From positions 253,001 through 317,000 of the forward strand of contig NZ_KB898709.1 of the NCBI RefSeq assembly GCF_000377745.1: 64,000 nucleotides of DNA. Reading direction: 5' to 3'. A program made the position numbers and the translations under genes. The stretch comes from Gilvimarinus chinensis DSM 19667 (GTDB taxonomy: Bacteria; Pseudomonadota; Gammaproteobacteria; Pseudomonadales; Cellvibrionaceae). This document shows positions 53,563 to 63,373 of this stretch, one piece after another (within the stretch, counting starts at the first letter, position 1; each line of letters begins with the position of its first letter). Below the pieces are notes generated by a model. That model worked only from the letters and a program-made list of their open reading frames with translations, was not told the DNA's origin and made no database searches.

Positions 53563-56027
53563 GCAACTTACTCTTCGCGCTATTATCGCTGCTACCCTGG
53601 GTTGCTGGCGCCCTGGTGCTATGTCCGTTACGAAAAAAACTCAGCCTAAATGCCATAAGCGAACTAGGCTATGGCTACTTCGCGGGCGCGACGCTATTAA
53701 CCGTTAGCGCCTTTATTGTCTCGTATATACCATGGCTAACAACATCGTTGGGATTATTGATAATCTTAGCCATATTGACCCTTTTCACTCGCGTTGCCAC
53801 CACCCGAATAGCGCATTCATTACCCACTTATCCAGCCCAGCACCTAGCGCCTGCCAATCGATTTGAGCACGGGGCAACCGCACTCATATTGGTTCTGATC
53901 ACTTTGCATCTAGGGTTTGCCGCCCTCGAGATCTACTGGCGCCCGGTATACCCCTGGGACGCCTGGCAAACCTGGATGTATACAGCAAAAGCGTGGTACT
54001 TCAACGGTGCTCCGGTAGACATTTACTCACCGCTACACTGGTTTAACCACCCTGATGAAGCAGGCTATACCGCTCAAGGGCATCGGTATCCGTGGCTACT
54101 ACCGGCCCAGGCATGGTGGCTAGCAAGTCTCGCCGGCTTCTGGCCAGAAAATGGGGTTAATTGGCCTACGTTATGGGCTGCCATAGCGCTGGGCTTGGCG
54201 CTGTGGGGGCAGGCGATAAGCGCCACTAAAGTTCGGCTCGCGGGCCCCTTATCAGCACTGCTATTACTAACCATGCCTCTGCTGGGGTCGCACATCAGTC
54301 TTGCGGGCTATGCCGACCTGTGGCTGGCGGGCTTTAGCGGTTTGGGCTTAATCGCTCTCAGCCGGGGGCTACTGGAAAACCACAGGGGTCAGCTTTTCTT
54401 TGGGCTGTCAGCCTTAATTTTGGGGTTAATGGTGAAGCACGACGCCATAATCTGGATCGTTTGCGCCCTTACTCTTACTTGCTTACTAAAGCTGAGGTTT
54501 CGCACCTCCATCACACTGCTGGTGGTGGCGGCAGCGCTGCTGTTTTGTATTCTTAAGTTCGGCCTCTCTAGCTTCGAGCTGCAATACCATGCCGACTTTG
54601 GCCGCTACAGCGAATTACTATGGCTGGCCGACAGCTGGCACATTCTCTGGTATATACTCCCCGCTACTGTGCTCCTCGCCTTACTGACACGATCTAACGC
54701 GCGTCAAGCCGCCAAAGTCTTTGGGTTATTACTCGTTATTTTGTTCGCCAGTCAATTGGTACTGTTCGGTGCTACTAATGCCGGCAGCTGGGTTGGCACC
54801 GCATCCAGCCGACTGCTCCTCCAGATCTCGCCTTTATGCATTTTTGCTTTGGTGTACCTCGCAGCCACCCACGCCACTATAAAGGCAGAGCACACCAGAT
54901 ACCGCGGCCTGGTGGCGATTTTCGCAGGCACCTTTTGCCTGCTGCTTTTAACAACTTACTGGCTGCTCTGCGTCGCACACAAAAGCCCCGAAACACCTGA
55001 GACCACAGCCTTCACAGCGCAACAGCTGCACCCCGTTTACGGCCCAATGCGCAGCCAAGACTCTCAGCTGGAGCTTCCACCGGCTCCCAGTGGGCGCGCT
55101 ATAGTCAGTACCGGACACATTCGGCTCGACGCCTCGAGCTTTAGCATTCTTGATGTGGAAATCGACGGCACACAACAGACCCAACAAACATTTTTCTGGC
55201 GTACCAGCGTCCGACCTCAACCCTTCACTCGCGAACTTACTGTTGGTTCTGGCCCAACCCTTTTGAGTGATGACAGCAACTGGAAGGGAGAGATCATTGA
55301 AGCCGGACTGATACTTTACGCCTCCCCTGAAAACACATTAAAGCTCCAAGAGCTGCGCTTTTTGCAAGCCACCCCGCAAGCACTGACGGACGTGATGTTA
55401 AACGACTTGGCTCGCCCCACTTTTTGGGATCAAACTTCCATCAACCGCACCGAGCTGCAAACAGCCGATAACCTACCCTCAGCACCTTTGCTCGCGGGGC
55501 TATGGGTGCTATTTTGCTGGGTGGCATTGCGGCTGTACGGCCCAACGCTACCTTTACACCCGATGCTTTGGGTGGCTATTGTTGCCTGGCTGGCTGTGGA
55601 TGCCCGCTGGCTTTATAACAGCTACCAGCAAGCACGATTAACATATACACACTACTCAAACACGGCCAACCCCGAAGCACTGGACCTTGCCCATGACAGC
55701 GTCATTTTGGCGTTTGCCCAACAGGTAAGCGACACCCTTGGGCAAGAGCCTCGCCGAGTAATTATTGTTGAAGGCGGGGAACACCATAAATTCGACTCCC
55801 GGCGCCTCAAATATGCTCTACTACCCCATGCGGCTTATGTTTACTCTGGCCAGCCATCCCCTAAGCGGGCCAAATCGGTAGACGCAATTATCTGGCTAAC
55901 AACCGTAAAGCCCACCGTGCAGACCAGTTGCCCCAAGCCGTTGCAAAAGGTAAAGCCCATTCTGGTTACCGACCTAGGCATCTTGTGTAAATCAGCCTCA
56001 GAACAACATGGCAAGCCACATCAATAG
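53559..56027 (+). CDS. GT-C type membrane glycosyltransferase
   Basis: 822 residues. About 12 TM helices occupy residues 1-475, with YPWDAWQTWMYTAKAW in the first large loop, providing the acidic residue expected of GT-C enzymes. A soluble periplasmic domain (about 480-640, beta-rich, with RTSVRPQPF) is followed by two more TM helices (about 640-690) and a C-terminal domain with RRLKYALLPHAAYVYSG. It probably transfers a sugar from a polyprenyl phosphate to a glycan or protein in the periplasm, using the product of the DPM1-like enzyme. Substrates are unknown. Confidence 0.75.
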   Translation: MSNLLFALLSLLPWVAGALVLCPLRKKLSLNAISELGYGYFAGATLLTVSAFIVSYIPWLTTSLGLLIILAILTLFTRVATTRIAHSLPTYPAQHLAPANRFEHGATALILVLITLHLGFAALEIYWRPVYPWDAWQTWMYTAKAWYFNGAPVDIYSPLHWFNHPDEAGYTAQGHRYPWLLPAQAWWLASLAGFWPENGVNWPTLWAAIALGLALWGQAISATKVRLAGPLSALLLLTMPLLGSHISLAGYADLWLAGFSGLGLIALSRGLLENHRGQLFFGLSALILGLMVKHDAIIWIVCALTLTCLLKLRFRTSITLLVVAAALLFCILKFGLSSFELQYHADFGRYSELLWLADSWHILWYILPATVLLALLTRSNARQAAKVFGLLLVILFASQLVLFGATNAGSWVGTASSRLLLQISPLCIFALVYLAATHATIKAEHTRYRGLVAIFAGTFCLLLLTTYWLLCVAHKSPETPETTAFTAQQLHPVYGPMRSQDSQLELPPAPSGRAIVSTGHIRLDASSFSILDVEIDGTQQTQQTFFWRTSVRPQPFTRELTVGSGPTLLSDDSNWKGEIIEAGLILYASPENTLKLQELRFLQATPQALTDVMLNDLARPTFWDQTSINRTELQTADNLPSAPLLAGLWVLFCWVALRLYGPTLPLHPMLWVAIVAWLAVDARWLYNSYQQARLTYTHYSNTANPEALDLAHDSVILAFAQQVSDTLGQEPRRVIIVEGGEHHKFDSRRLKYALLPHAAYVYSGQPSPKRAKSVDAIIWLTTVKPTVQTSCPKPLQKVKPILVTDLGILCKSASEQHGKPHQ

Positions 56028-57168
56028 CAAGATACGCATAGCCGTTGACTGCAGCTTACTTGCTGGTAGCAATGGCGGCCTAGGTCGATACCTGCGCGCC
56101 CTCTTACCACGAATGATGGCCCAGGCTGGTCACAACGCCGAATGGTACCTTTACGCTCGTTCGGCTGCGGATTGCGCCGCACTGCCACGCCCTGCACGCC
56201 TACGCCAGGATAACCTGCCCGCACACCCAGGGCGTATTCTCGCACCTGCCACTTCATCGCCTTATTGGGCTTGGCGCGATAAACCCGATGTCTTCTGGGC
56301 TCCAGCTCACCGCTTACCTCTCTGGCTACCCAGAGAAACTGCGGGCGTAGTGACAATTCACGACCTCGCCTGGCTGCAAGTACCCGAGACCTTGCGCCGC
56401 AGCACCCGACTGTTGGACCGCTCACTGATGGCGCGTTCTGTCGCTAAAGCTGCGCGAATAATTGCGGTATCTCACTCCACCGCAGACGACATGGCCACCC
56501 TTTGGCCCAATACTAAAACCCGCACACAAGTCATTTATGGGGCCGCTGAAACCCTACCACCACCAACCCCTTTAACTGCTTTCGCGCCGCAGTTAAAAAA
56601 ACAGCACTATTTTTTATTCGTAGGAACGCCAGAGCCCCGTAAAAATCTACCACGCCTATTGAAAAGCTATGCCGAGGCCAGCAGAGCTCAAACAAACTTT
56701 CCGTCATTGGTAATTGTGGGGGGCCACGGATGGGGAGGTGAAAATCTATGCGCGCTAATCAGCCAGCTGAATATTAATAGCCAGGTACATAGACTTGGCC
56801 CTGTCACTGAAGCCCAGCTTGCTAGCTTATACACAAACGCTCTAAGCCTGGTTATGCCCTCACTGTATGAAGGCTTTGGCCTACCTATCGTCGAAGCACT
56901 GCAATACGGCTTACCCGTATTAACGTCCAACTCATCCAGTATGCCCGAAATAGCTGGCCCTGCCGGGCTACTGGTTAACCCTTTAGCTTCAGGTTCTATC
57001 GCCCAAGGCCTAGAACAAATAACGAATAATCAAAAGCTGCGATCCAAGCTGAAAAATGCCGCCAGGGCTCAGGCATCTTGCTTCTGTTGGGATCGAGCCG
57101 CGGTAGAAACCGTAACGGTACTGCGAGAAGCCGCCGAAGCTAACCGCAAAATTTCATCACGAAACTGA
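56008..57168 (+). CDS. Glycosyltransferase family 4
   Basis: 386 residues. Opens RIAVDCSLLAGSNGGLGRYLRALLPRM, then VVTIHDLAWLQVPE; donor motifs VGTPEPRKNLPRLLKSY and PSLYEGFGLPIVEALQYG. The start overlaps the GT-C gene by 20 bp. The 3' end overlaps the convergent GT4 gene by 100 bp, with the conserved tail FCWDRAAVETVTVLREA lying within the overlap, which supports this reading frame as genuine to its stop. Confidence 0.9.
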   Translation: MASHINSKIRIAVDCSLLAGSNGGLGRYLRALLPRMMAQAGHNAEWYLYARSAADCAALPRPARLRQDNLPAHPGRILAPATSSPYWAWRDKPDVFWAPAHRLPLWLPRETAGVVTIHDLAWLQVPETLRRSTRLLDRSLMARSVAKAARIIAVSHSTADDMATLWPNTKTRTQVIYGAAETLPPPTPLTAFAPQLKKQHYFLFVGTPEPRKNLPRLLKSYAEASRAQTNFPSLVIVGGHGWGGENLCALISQLNINSQVHRLGPVTEAQLASLYTNALSLVMPSLYEGFGLPIVEALQYGLPVLTSNSSSMPEIAGPAGLLVNPLASGSIAQGLEQITNNQKLRSKLKNAARAQASCFCWDRAAVETVTVLREAAEANRKISSRN

Positions 57169-58523
57169 GCAGCGCTTTCTTCCCAACCTATGGCAAGATC
57201 GCAAGCCGTCTGCCGCACGGGTGCCCCCGTTTGCCAGCGCTGGATCAGTCGCTCCAACTCAGCCGCCAATTCAGCTGGCAGGCCGGGCACAAAATAACGG
57301 CAAGCATCGCCACCAACCTCTCGAAAGGCGTCAATATCAGAGGCGACCACAGGCGCTCCGTGACGTAATCCCTCGACAATTGGCAATCCGAAACCTTCAG
57401 CCCAAGAGGCACAAACCAGCGCATCCGCACGTTCGTAGCAGGCATTCAGCGTGGCATCGTCCGCGTCGTCCAAATGTACTAATCGCCCACCTTTTTGGGG
57501 GTGTTCACGCAAACGCGTCATAACATCTTCACTGGCCCAACCCGGCCGCCCAACGATAACCAAGCTTATATCATACTCATCCCACAGTAAGTCCAACGCA
57601 TTCAGGATGACCGGGTAGTTTTTACGCGGCTCAATAGTACCCACTGCCAACACGACAAACCCCTGCAGAGATTGTATAGAGCTTGAATCAGGCCGCAGCG
57701 CGGGAGACGGGAACATCTCTGCCCCGAGCCGAAAATTACCTACGGGCAGGGTGCGGGCTCTCTCCGGTCCCGATTTTTGCAACTGTGCCTCTAGCGCCCG
57801 GCTAGTAGCGACTGAATTAGTAATAAAAAAATCCACTCCCTTCGACACCTGCTGAAACCAACCGGTATAACCAGCGACGGTGCTGGCTTGGCACATATGC
57901 GGGATGGTGAGTGGAAATAAATCGTGCAGCATAGCGCCGACTTGAATACCGTCGCGTCCTTGCGCCTCAAACAAGGCTTCCAGCATCGCCGGCGAATCCC
58001 ACGTAGAATCCACTAGCACCACAATATCCCCACGGCGAAAACGTACCGGTTTTACAAACAAGAAGCCCAAAGGCCACACCACCAAACCTAAAACACGGTA
58101 AAACCTATCGGAGTTACTTCGTACAGACTCCACTTCCGGTTTCGATTGATCGTCAGCTATATTCTCCCGCTCAATGCCCCCGCGCGATTTATCTAGCGCG
58201 TCCTCAAAAAGCTTGCCCAGCCACCTCAATAGAGGCAAGCGCAGCACCGCTCTAACCACACGACTGGCGGCCCCAATACAACCAAGCGCCAAGCGCCCAA
58301 ACATCGTAATTGGATGCGCCTTCTCGGTAAGCGGCCGTTTAGGACTTAAAAAACCACGCCCCGCCCACACCAACGGCACCAACTGCACAGCGTCGCTCGA
58401 CGCGCTCTGATGTTCATTCGCCAAATTGCGCGCCACCCGGCGAATACCGCTGCTGCCGCCCACCAAATAAGTGTGGCTACACTCGATAAAAATTCGACGC
58501 CGTGCTGACCCGGTATTACTCAC
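57069..58523 (-). CDS. Glycosyltransferase family 4, opposite strand
   Basis: 484 residues. Donor motifs AVGTIEPRKNYPVILNALDLL and CASWAEGFGLPIVEGLRHGAPVV; HDLFPLTIPHM resembles the IHD motif of mannosyl- or fucosyltransferase-like GT4s. It is longer than its neighbours because of an insertion (about 85-160). The tail after GWEESAAQFRDEIL runs antisense through the end of the 56008 gene. The start overlaps the sulfotransferase gene by 4 bp (58520-58523), so the two are co-transcribed on the minus strand. Confidence 0.88.
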   Translation of the reverse strand: MSNTGSARRRIFIECSHTYLVGGSSGIRRVARNLANEHQSASSDAVQLVPLVWAGRGFLSPKRPLTEKAHPITMFGRLALGCIGAASRVVRAVLRLPLLRWLGKLFEDALDKSRGGIERENIADDQSKPEVESVRSNSDRFYRVLGLVVWPLGFLFVKPVRFRRGDIVVLVDSTWDSPAMLEALFEAQGRDGIQVGAMLHDLFPLTIPHMCQASTVAGYTGWFQQVSKGVDFFITNSVATSRALEAQLQKSGPERARTLPVGNFRLGAEMFPSPALRPDSSSIQSLQGFVVLAVGTIEPRKNYPVILNALDLLWDEYDISLVIVGRPGWASEDVMTRLREHPQKGGRLVHLDDADDATLNACYERADALVCASWAEGFGLPIVEGLRHGAPVVASDIDAFREVGGDACRYFVPGLPAELAAELERLIQRWQTGAPVRQTACDLAIGWEESAAQFRDEILRLASAASRSTVTVSTAARSQQKQDA

Positions 58524-60655
58524 AGAGGATACCCATGGCGTTCCAGCTCAAGGTCGAAGGTATTGAGTAACCAGTGGTTTAAACTGCGACTGCGATTGCT
58601 TATTAACAACCGTTCAGCATCACTCAAAGCAACGGTACACTTAACACCATTACCTTTCTCAGCGACATCTGCCAACCGCAAACGGCGCTCGTGGTTATTT
58701 AGCGTAAACCACTGCTTACGTTCTTCTGGCGAGCCGTCAATAGCTTTAAGAAAATCCAACTCAGCGGCCGTTAGCGCCGGGTTCAAATGCTTATCTTCAA
58801 CCAGCTCAGCGTCAACCTGCTCTGCCCCCATAAAATCCAAAACACGGCCAAAGAAAGCCTCACGGTTCTCAATCATATCTTCCATCAAAAACACGCCGAC
58901 CTTATCTGCGCCCAAAAACTTCACTGCAAAACGAAGGTTTTTTTCGAAATCAAACCGAGTGTCGTTTATCAGGCGCAATCGCCCTCCCCACTCCAGCCAT
59001 TCGGCAAAAGTAATAAAAGCCCTGCCTTTGGGTATCGTATGATGCTTACCGTTTAGCGCGCAGGTTTTCAGAGCATGTAAATAAGCTGACGGCAACCGCT
59101 TGAGAGGATTGCGCATAGTAACGACTAGGCGTACATCCCCCAATGCATCTTTTGCCCCCCGTAAAATCGCTTGAAACTCCACCGAGGGCTTAATCAGAAG
59201 CCCTTCCCAAGAGCCAAGTATTGGCTTTTCCGGCCCCCGCATCTGGGAATAACTTCGCAGCACTGATCTCACCTGGGCGACATCCGTTGGCTTCCAGCAT
59301 TGCCAAAGAATGGCCTGCAGTGCACGATAGACTTCTTCCGATGCGCAGTGCTTCTCTACCTTCCAATTGTTGCTCTTACCTAGGTAACAAATACCTGGGT
59401 GCTGACTAAAGAGAGTCTCCTGTAGCGTTGTCGTCGCAGTTTTGGGCACGCCCATATGTAAAAAAACCGGCGGCAAATCAACCGAAGACCTTGTGCGCCG
59501 ACGACCGACACGAGCCACACCGGATATTAAGCTGACCGCCGCTCTGCCCAACAAACGCCTTGCGGGCAGCAACCAGCGGCCCAGACCTACCGTTTGCTCG
59601 GCAGCAGCAGCGGCTCGCCAAGCTTTTATACGATCACTCACTTCATCGCTAAAGTCCGCGCACGGCGGAATCAACACCTCTGGGTAATCGTTAAAGTTTT
59701 CGTCAAACAAGGGCCCCTCATGAGACGGAAACGCTTGCTTGGCAAGCTCGGCATTACCGGTGGCAAAGTGTCTATAAAAAGCTTCCGCCTGAACTCGGGT
59801 GGCGGGAAAGCTACGCCCTTTATGTTTTCGGGAAATGCTGAGCACGAGAAGCTCTCGTGACAGATTAAGCCCCTGGCCTGGCCCCTTGGGCCACTGCCGG
59901 TTCAGCTCCGACAGCAGCTGTACCCCCGTTTCACTGAGCGACTCGTTAACCTTTGCAGGCCGCTTTTTCCCACTCATCGAGATATCCGCCAAATGACAAA
60001 AATCTGTCAGCAGGTCACCGTCATCCAGGCGTTGCGGCTCGAATATGCCCGCCTTCACCGCATCTTCACCAAACGTCTGGCTCCAATTAGCGTAAATGCG
60101 TGCATAGTCGAAATAGTAAGGTAACGAGCCCGCCTTAAAGGGAGGGAAAACAGGTGGGTTCAACTGGCCGGTTTTGAGCTTGGTAGAATACAGGCTAACG
60201 GCAACACGATCCTGCCGGCGGAAGTACACCACCACCTTTACATTATCACTCCAGCGACTCAGCAGCTGTTTTAGCTCAGTCAACAAAGCAGGTGTTGATA
60301 ATCGACTATGAAAGTGCTCAGAGGACAACACAAGGGTGTGACGGTTGCGACAAGCCAATAGCTCCTCGTCTATAGATGTCACCAACTGCTGCCGATAGGC
60401 CAGGGCTCCGGCCTTGTCGCGAATATCCAGGCGGGCGCCTATTTCCGACTCCCACGGGCGCGGCTGCACGGCGGCAACCACCCCCCACTGGGTACCGCCA
60501 TGAAATCCGGTAAAACGCGGGTAAACCACGCCCTCCGAGGCAAAGGCCGCCCGGTTTTTTGCCATAAACCGCTGGATTGAGCTGGTTCCGGTCTTCTCGG
60601 TCCCTATATGTAGAACAATCCTGTCAACACGTACCGGTGCTGCATCACTCCCCAT
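58520..60655 (-). CDS. Tandem two-domain sulfotransferase
   Basis: 711 residues with two sulfotransferase-like domains. Domain 1 (about 10-330) has the PAPS 5'-phosphosulfate loop GTEKTGTSS (18-26) and the 3'-phosphate-binding strand VVVYFRRQDRVAVSLYS. Domain 2 (about 395-700) has GVPKTATTT (402-410) and VVTMRNPLKRLPSAYL. About 50 residues of linker join them. Both loops keep the catalytic Lys. PAPS-dependent O-sulfation of a glycan is the likely role. It forms an operon with the GT4 gene downstream and is divergent from the GT2 gene. Confidence 0.82.
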   Translation of the reverse strand: MGSDAAPVRVDRIVLHIGTEKTGTSSIQRFMAKNRAAFASEGVVYPRFTGFHGGTQWGVVAAVQPRPWESEIGARLDIRDKAGALAYRQQLVTSIDEELLACRNRHTLVLSSEHFHSRLSTPALLTELKQLLSRWSDNVKVVVYFRRQDRVAVSLYSTKLKTGQLNPPVFPPFKAGSLPYYFDYARIYANWSQTFGEDAVKAGIFEPQRLDDGDLLTDFCHLADISMSGKKRPAKVNESLSETGVQLLSELNRQWPKGPGQGLNLSRELLVLSISRKHKGRSFPATRVQAEAFYRHFATGNAELAKQAFPSHEGPLFDENFNDYPEVLIPPCADFSDEVSDRIKAWRAAAAAEQTVGLGRWLLPARRLLGRAAVSLISGVARVGRRRTRSSVDLPPVFLHMGVPKTATTTLQETLFSQHPGICYLGKSNNWKVEKHCASEEVYRALQAILWQCWKPTDVAQVRSVLRSYSQMRGPEKPILGSWEGLLIKPSVEFQAILRGAKDALGDVRLVVTMRNPLKRLPSAYLHALKTCALNGKHHTIPKGRAFITFAEWLEWGGRLRLINDTRFDFEKNLRFAVKFLGADKVGVFLMEDMIENREAFFGRVLDFMGAEQVDAELVEDKHLNPALTAAELDFLKAIDGSPEERKQWFTLNNHERRLRLADVAEKGNGVKCTVALSDAERLLISNRSRSLNHWLLNTFDLELERHGYPL

Positions 60656-60923
60656 GCATATGCCTCAATCTGCCACTCAAAGGCCCGCGATTATACGGCA
60701 CTCACCGTCAATCATCATCTGTAGAGTCAGGGCTATTATCTACAATCAAGCCAGCCCGCATTAGCGCCCTCCCCCCGCACACGCACCCGTTTAATGCTGC
60801 GGGTATTCTTTATTAGCCACACAAAAGCGAGCCTCCTAACCTCCGGATTCAAACAATCTCGGAACAAACAAAGTACAATGAACGCCATAGCCTACAGCGA
60901 CCACCTATTTGCGGAATAAATTC

Positions 60924-61817
60924 ATGCGGCCCCTTGTCTCCATCGTCATGCCTTCTTTTAACCAAGCGGAATTTATCGAGGCATCTATAGGCAGCGTGCT
61001 GGAGCAGGACTACCCCCGCCTGGAGCTGATAGTAGCCGATGGCGGCTCGACCGACACCACTGTTGACGTACTCAAACGCATCCAAGCACAAGACGGCCGC
61101 CTGCGCTGGTTCTCCGAGCCGGATAAAGGTCCTGCCAATGCCATCAACAAAGCCCTGGCCCGGGTTCGCGGCACACTGATTGGCTGGCTCAATTCCGACG
61201 ACCTTTACACACCCGGCGCAGTAGGGCGAGCGGTGACCGCCTTAACCGGCCCCGAAAACTACGTTATGGCCTATGGCCAGGGTATTCATGTCGATGAAAA
61301 TGGCAAAGAGCTTAGCCGTTACCCCACCCTGCCACCTAGCGCCCCCTATAACCGCTTTGCCCAAGGCTGCTATATTTGCCAACCCACCATGTTTTTTACT
61401 CGTACAGCGCACCAACTGCTAGGCCCGCTGGACGAAAGCATCAAAACCGCGTTTGACTTTGAGTACTGGTTAAGGGCTTTTAAGGCCTTTTCTGGGCGTA
61501 TCGGCTTTGTAGACGAAGTCCAGGCCTGCTCAAGGCTTCACGATGGCTGCATCACCCTAAACATGCGTTACTGGGTCGCTCTCGAAGGTTTACAGGTGCT
61601 TCACCGGCACCTGGGTAACGCCCCAGGGCATTGGTTGTTAACCTATTTTTTAGAATTATTAGAGAGCGGGGGAAAACCACCGGCAGGCGAAACGCTCCAC
61701 GAGCACGCCCATAACACCTTGCAAGCAGCTCTGCCCTATTTGGGGGCAGCCGAATCCAGCAATCTCCGGCAAACATTAAAAAGCTCGCCCCTCTACGCCC
61801 CCCTGCAAATAGCCTGA
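60924..61817 (+). CDS. Glycosyltransferase family 2
   Basis: 297 residues from the ATG (an in-frame TTG five codons upstream is possible). GT-A motifs: PLVSIVMPSFNQAEFIEASIGSVL, VADGGSTDTT, NSDDLYTPGA (DxD region SDD) and PTMFFTR followed by DFEYWLR as the acceptor-side ED-type motif. Cytoplasmic transferase for a surface glycan. The 268 bp before it separate the two divergent transcription units of the locus. Confidence 0.88.
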   Translation: MRPLVSIVMPSFNQAEFIEASIGSVLEQDYPRLELIVADGGSTDTTVDVLKRIQAQDGRLRWFSEPDKGPANAINKALARVRGTLIGWLNSDDLYTPGAVGRAVTALTGPENYVMAYGQGIHVDENGKELSRYPTLPPSAPYNRFAQGCYICQPTMFFTRTAHQLLGPLDESIKTAFDFEYWLRAFKAFSGRIGFVDEVQACSRLHDGCITLNMRYWVALEGLQVLHRHLGNAPGHWLLTYFLELLESGGKPPAGETLHEHAHNTLQAALPYLGAAESSNLRQTLKSSPLYAPLQIA

Positions 61818-61997
61818 CGGCAAATTTTTACACTCAGACACGGCTAGATTAATTGCGGCGCCAAACCAGCAACCTGCCGCACTACGGCACTACATATTTA
61901 ATCGCCCATGCTGCTACAATACTGCGCTGAAATTAAAAGCACGGTATTGTCCTTAACGTAAGGAAAGCCCCCCGAAAGTTCACAAGGATCAGCAAGA

Positions 61998-63362
61998 ATG
62001 CAACCTCTGTCAGTCATCATCGGACATCCCGAAGGGGATCATTCCAGCGTGCAGCGCCTATTTGCTCAGGCGCAAGTAAAAGAGCTAGATAACGAGCAAT
62101 CACTGCCATCGGCAATAGCCAACAATGGCCATACGTTAATTCTATACACTCCCCCGGGCCTAGCCCTCGCCCGAGCGCTGGAGCAGGATAGCGAAATCGC
62201 TTGCGACCAAGCGCTACAGCGCTGGAGCGACAGTACAAAAGCCATACTGCGCCATTTTATGCTCAACCGGGAGCATTGCATCTTGGTGAACGAGCTGGCC
62301 CTTACTTATACCCCCCAAAAAGTATTAACAACGCTAGCCGGTAAGACCGACTACCCAATCAATACGGCCCGCGAGCCAGAGTTCGAGTTAAACGCGAAGC
62401 CGTTAACAGAGGCACTGGGTAGCTGCCTGGCATACACAGACACGAACAGCAGCAGCTTATACCGCGACCTGGAAACCGTGGCAGACGTAAACGGAGAGCA
62501 AACCCTACAGCAACATCAAGCCAGCTTGCGTAAAGCGTTGCAGCGAATAGCCGCCGATTACGCTCAACTATCAGTCACAGCCGAGAAATACCACGAAAGC
62601 AGCCAAAAACTACAGCTCCTTCAGGATGAGAACCATACCCTGCAACAGCAGCTTCAGCATACTCAAGAAGCACTTGAGCAAAGCTCGAACGACTGCCAAA
62701 AACTGTCTGAAGAAGCAGCTAACACAAAAATTAAAACCGCCGAGCCCAATGTAGAAAAACTGCAGGAACTGAAAGAAGAGAACGAGCTGCTTTTATTACA
62801 ACTGCATCAGGTACAAGAAGAGCTGAAACATTACTTCTGCGAATACCAAAAACTGACTGACCCGTCCAGCCGCCAAGCCGGCGCCGCCGCGCAATTTACC
62901 GCCCCGAGTGCCGGGCTAGCACTAGAAACACTTTTTGACCTGCGCGAAGAGCAAATTATAGGCAACAACTGGTACGACGCCGAGAGTGACGGCCGCTGGG
63001 CGGGCCCCGGCACAACCAGCACGCTCAACTTACCTGCGGTGGGCCAAGGCCCCTTTGAACTTGTATTCGACATTGTGCACGCCCTGGACACCAGCATCGT
63101 AAAACAGATGCAAATATTGCTTAATGGCGAACCATTAAACCTTAAGCACAAATTCGGCAAGCTACCCATCAAACGATTCCCTTGCCAAGTTAGCGCGCAA
63201 ATAGATTCTGCCCAAAGCTCGCAACAAGCCACATGGCACTTAGAGTTTCGTTTTCCCAAAACCCAGTCTCCTGCCGAGAAGGGCAGCGATGACCACCGCC
63301 AACTGGCGATACGGTTAAAGACAATTCTTGTTCGGGCACTTGTTGCGCCGCAGAAAGGCTGA
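61998..63362 (+). CDS. Coiled-coil protein with C-terminal carbohydrate-type beta-sandwich
   Basis: 454 residues. The first 120 residues are a mixed alpha/beta segment (VIIGHPEGDHSSVQRLFAQAQ) of unknown fold. A Gln/Glu-rich coiled coil spans about 165-290. The C-terminal part (315-450) contains NNWYDAESDGRWAGPG (323-338) and beta strands such as FELVFDIVHALD, a pattern like the GW-x-E-x-x-GRW start of beta-sandwich domains in glycan-modifying enzymes. It is not a recognised family. It is 11 bp upstream of the FkbM-type gene and probably in its operon. Confidence 0.5.
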   Translation: MQPLSVIIGHPEGDHSSVQRLFAQAQVKELDNEQSLPSAIANNGHTLILYTPPGLALARALEQDSEIACDQALQRWSDSTKAILRHFMLNREHCILVNELALTYTPQKVLTTLAGKTDYPINTAREPEFELNAKPLTEALGSCLAYTDTNSSSLYRDLETVADVNGEQTLQQHQASLRKALQRIAADYAQLSVTAEKYHESSQKLQLLQDENHTLQQQLQHTQEALEQSSNDCQKLSEEAANTKIKTAEPNVEKLQELKEENELLLLQLHQVQEELKHYFCEYQKLTDPSSRQAGAAAQFTAPSAGLALETLFDLREEQIIGNNWYDAESDGRWAGPGTTSTLNLPAVGQGPFELVFDIVHALDTSIVKQMQILLNGEPLNLKHKFGKLPIKRFPCQVSAQIDSAQSSQQATWHLEFRFPKTQSPAEKGSDDHRQLAIRLKTILVRALVAPQKG

Positions 63363-63373
63363 AGTAACCATTT

